The position numbers and the translations under genes were made by a program. Under the pieces are notes generated by a model. It was given only the letters and a program-made list of their open reading frames with translations, did no database searches and was not told the DNA's origin. 7,571 bases of DNA, from positions 1-7,571 of the forward strand of contig CAIYNH010000904.1 of NCBI GenBank assembly GCA_903927495.1, in the 5' to 3' direction. This document shows positions 7,053 to 7,571 of this stretch, piece by piece (within the stretch, counting starts at the first letter, position 1; each line of letters starts with the position of its first letter). The DNA comes from an uncultured beta proteobacterium. Its GTDB lineage: Bacteria > Pseudomonadota > Gammaproteobacteria > Burkholderiales > Burkholderiaceae_C.

Positions 7053-7139
7053 ATGATGCTCAAGCCTTGGCCCGATCTTCCAGTGTTTGAAGTCTGCACA
7101 TTTTGGATAATTTCAAGTAATGACAACCATCCGTGTTAA
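7053..7139 (+). CDS. Possible 28-codon upstream ORF overlapping rpsU start
   Basis: ATG at 7053 (a second ATG follows at 7056) is preceded by AGGGA at seven bases. The frame runs 28 codons to TAA 7137-7139 and begins [14 protein letters not shown]. It ends inside rpsU, overlapping its start by 20 bases in another frame. rpsU itself has only a weak ribosome binding site, so ribosomes finishing this frame could re-initiate at 7120. The peptide resembles nothing I know, and the frame may be chance. Confidence 0.25.
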   Translation: MMLKPWPDLPVFEVCTFWIISSNDNHPC

Positions 7140-7332
7140 AGAAAACGAACCTTTTGACGTAGCGCTGCGCCGCTTCAAGCGCACCATTGAGAAACTTGGC
7201 CTTTTGACTGACTTGCGTGCCCGTGAGTTCTACGAAAAGCCTACCGCAGAGCGTAAACGCAAGAAGGCCGCAGCGGTCAAACGCAATTACAAGCGTATTC
7301 GCGCGATGCAATTGCCCAAGAAGCTGTACTGA
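7120..7332 (+). CDS. rpsU: 30S ribosomal protein S21 (bS21)
   Basis: This is a complete 70 aa protein, the usual bS21 length (E. coli has 71). It begins [19 protein letters not shown] and contains the conserved F-K-R-T-I-E-K core, the [16 protein letters not shown] segment and a strongly basic tail ending PKKLY. bS21 binds the platform of the 30S subunit near the 3' end of 16S rRNA and helps initiation. The start codon is set by homology, because the sequence before it (TTTCAAGTA) is a weak ribosome binding site with only GGAT at 7105-7108. In proteobacteria rpsU leads the macromolecular-synthesis region, followed in many betaproteobacteria by a YqeY-domain gene, as here. It is followed by a strong intrinsic terminator. 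Confidence 0.98.
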   Translation: MTTIRVKENEPFDVALRRFKRTIEKLGLLTDLRAREFYEKPTAERKRKKAAAVKRNYKRIRAMQLPKKLY

Positions 7333-7333
7333 T

Positions 7334-7360
7334 CCTGCCCCACGGCAGGGCTGTAACAGC
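7334..7360 (+). repeat. Two small hairpins directly after rpsU
   Basis: CCTGCC (7334-7339) pairs with GGCAGG (7344-7349) across the four-base loop CCAC. The next bases, GCTG-TAA-CAGC (7350-7360), form a smaller stem. Neither has a T-run. They start one base after the rpsU stop and precede the true terminator, so they may protect the rpsU mRNA 3' end or be passive. Confidence 0.5.
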
Positions 7361-7370
7361 CTCAAACAAA

Positions 7371-7403
7371 AGCTCGCCGGGGACGCTCAGGCGGGCTTTT
7401 TTT
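7371..7403 (+). terminator. Rho-independent terminator of rpsU
   Basis: AGCTCGCC (7371-7378) pairs with GGCGGGCT (7390-7397) over 8 bp, including one U-G pair. The loop is 11 bases, and seven T run from 7397 to 7403. This is a strong GC stem with a U-tract, 39 bases after the rpsU stop. It should separate rpsU from yqeY or act as an attenuator between them. Confidence 0.9.
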
Positions 7404-7460
7404 ATTTTCGCCATAGCAATCACTGCTCGGAACATAACCCCATTGACGAGGAACACCGCC

Positions 7461-7571
7461 ATGACACTCAAAGAACAAGTCACCGAAGACATGAAAACCG
7501 CCATGCGTGCCAAAGACAGTGCTCGCCTGGGCACCATCCGCCTGCTGCTGGCAGCCGTCAAACAAAAGGAA
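7461..7571 (+). CDS. yqeY: GatB/YqeY domain-containing protein, N-terminal part
   Basis: Thirty-seven codons are present before the window ends, and the full protein is usually about 150 aa. The N-terminus MTLKEQVTEDMKTAMRAKDS followed by LGTIRLLLAAVKQKE is typical of the YqeY family (L-K-x-x-I-x-x-D-M-K-x-A-M-[KR]-[AS]-[KG]-D, then R-L-x-x-I-R). The family shares a fold with the tail domain of the GatB amidotransferase subunit, which contacts tRNA; the cellular role of the stand-alone protein is not well defined. GAGGA at 7448-7452 is a good ribosome binding site eight bases before ATG. It follows rpsU, as often seen in betaproteobacteria ahead of dnaG and rpoD. No strong promoter is visible after the rpsU terminator, so partial readthrough may supply it. 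Confidence 0.93.
   Translation, partial: MTLKEQVTEDMKTAMRAKDSARLGTIRLLLAAVKQKE

Larger units (their letters stand above)
6894..7119 (+). other. Intergenic region between decayed nitrate cluster and rpsU
   Basis: No established gene is seen in these 226 bases. The left part (to about 6950) may be further debris of the methyltransferase gene but carries no motif I can name. The right part holds the rpsU promoter candidate, a leader hairpin and a possible 28-codon upstream frame, each listed separately. Confidence 0.6.

Overview
The window looks like part of a betaproteobacterial chromosome, most likely Burkholderiales and Comamonadaceae-like. This rests on the S21 protein sequence, the rpsU-yqeY gene order and the type of efflux operon. 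It is an inference from remembered family sequences; no search was run.

Left half (1-4699, + strand): the end of an intact tripartite RND multidrug-efflux operon. It holds the last 31 codons of a periplasmic adaptor, a full-length HAE-1 (AcrB/MexB-type) inner-membrane pump of 1051 aa, and a NodT/OprM-type outer-membrane lipoprotein channel of 480 aa whose start overlaps the pump stop by 8 bases. The three proteins would form one envelope-spanning, proton-driven exporter.

Middle (about 4700-6900): a gene graveyard. About 540 bases contain no convincing gene. A fragment of an IS1634-type transposase follows on the minus strand, and then the eroded remains of an assimilatory nitrate/nitrite operon on the plus strand. 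In these remains a piece of nirB (NADH-nitrite reductase, sirohaem region) is joined by a deletion, out of frame, to the C-terminal third of nasA (assimilatory nitrate reductase). The nasA piece keeps an ATGA overlap with a short cobA/SUMT-like start. In-frame stops, frameshifts and lost Fe-S cysteines show that the cluster is dead. The 193-codon open frame at 6233-6814 is only the tail of nasA and should not be read as a new gene.

Right end (about 6950-7571, + strand): the start of the macromolecular-synthesis region. It has a TATAAT promoter candidate, a leader with a hairpin covering a Shine-Dalgarno sequence, rpsU (ribosomal protein S21), a strong intrinsic terminator, and the first 37 codons of a GatB/YqeY-domain protein cut by the window end.

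I see no convincing new defence or mobile system. The most informative points are the nirB::nasA deletion scar, the transposon fragment abutting it, and the possible leader control of rpsU.
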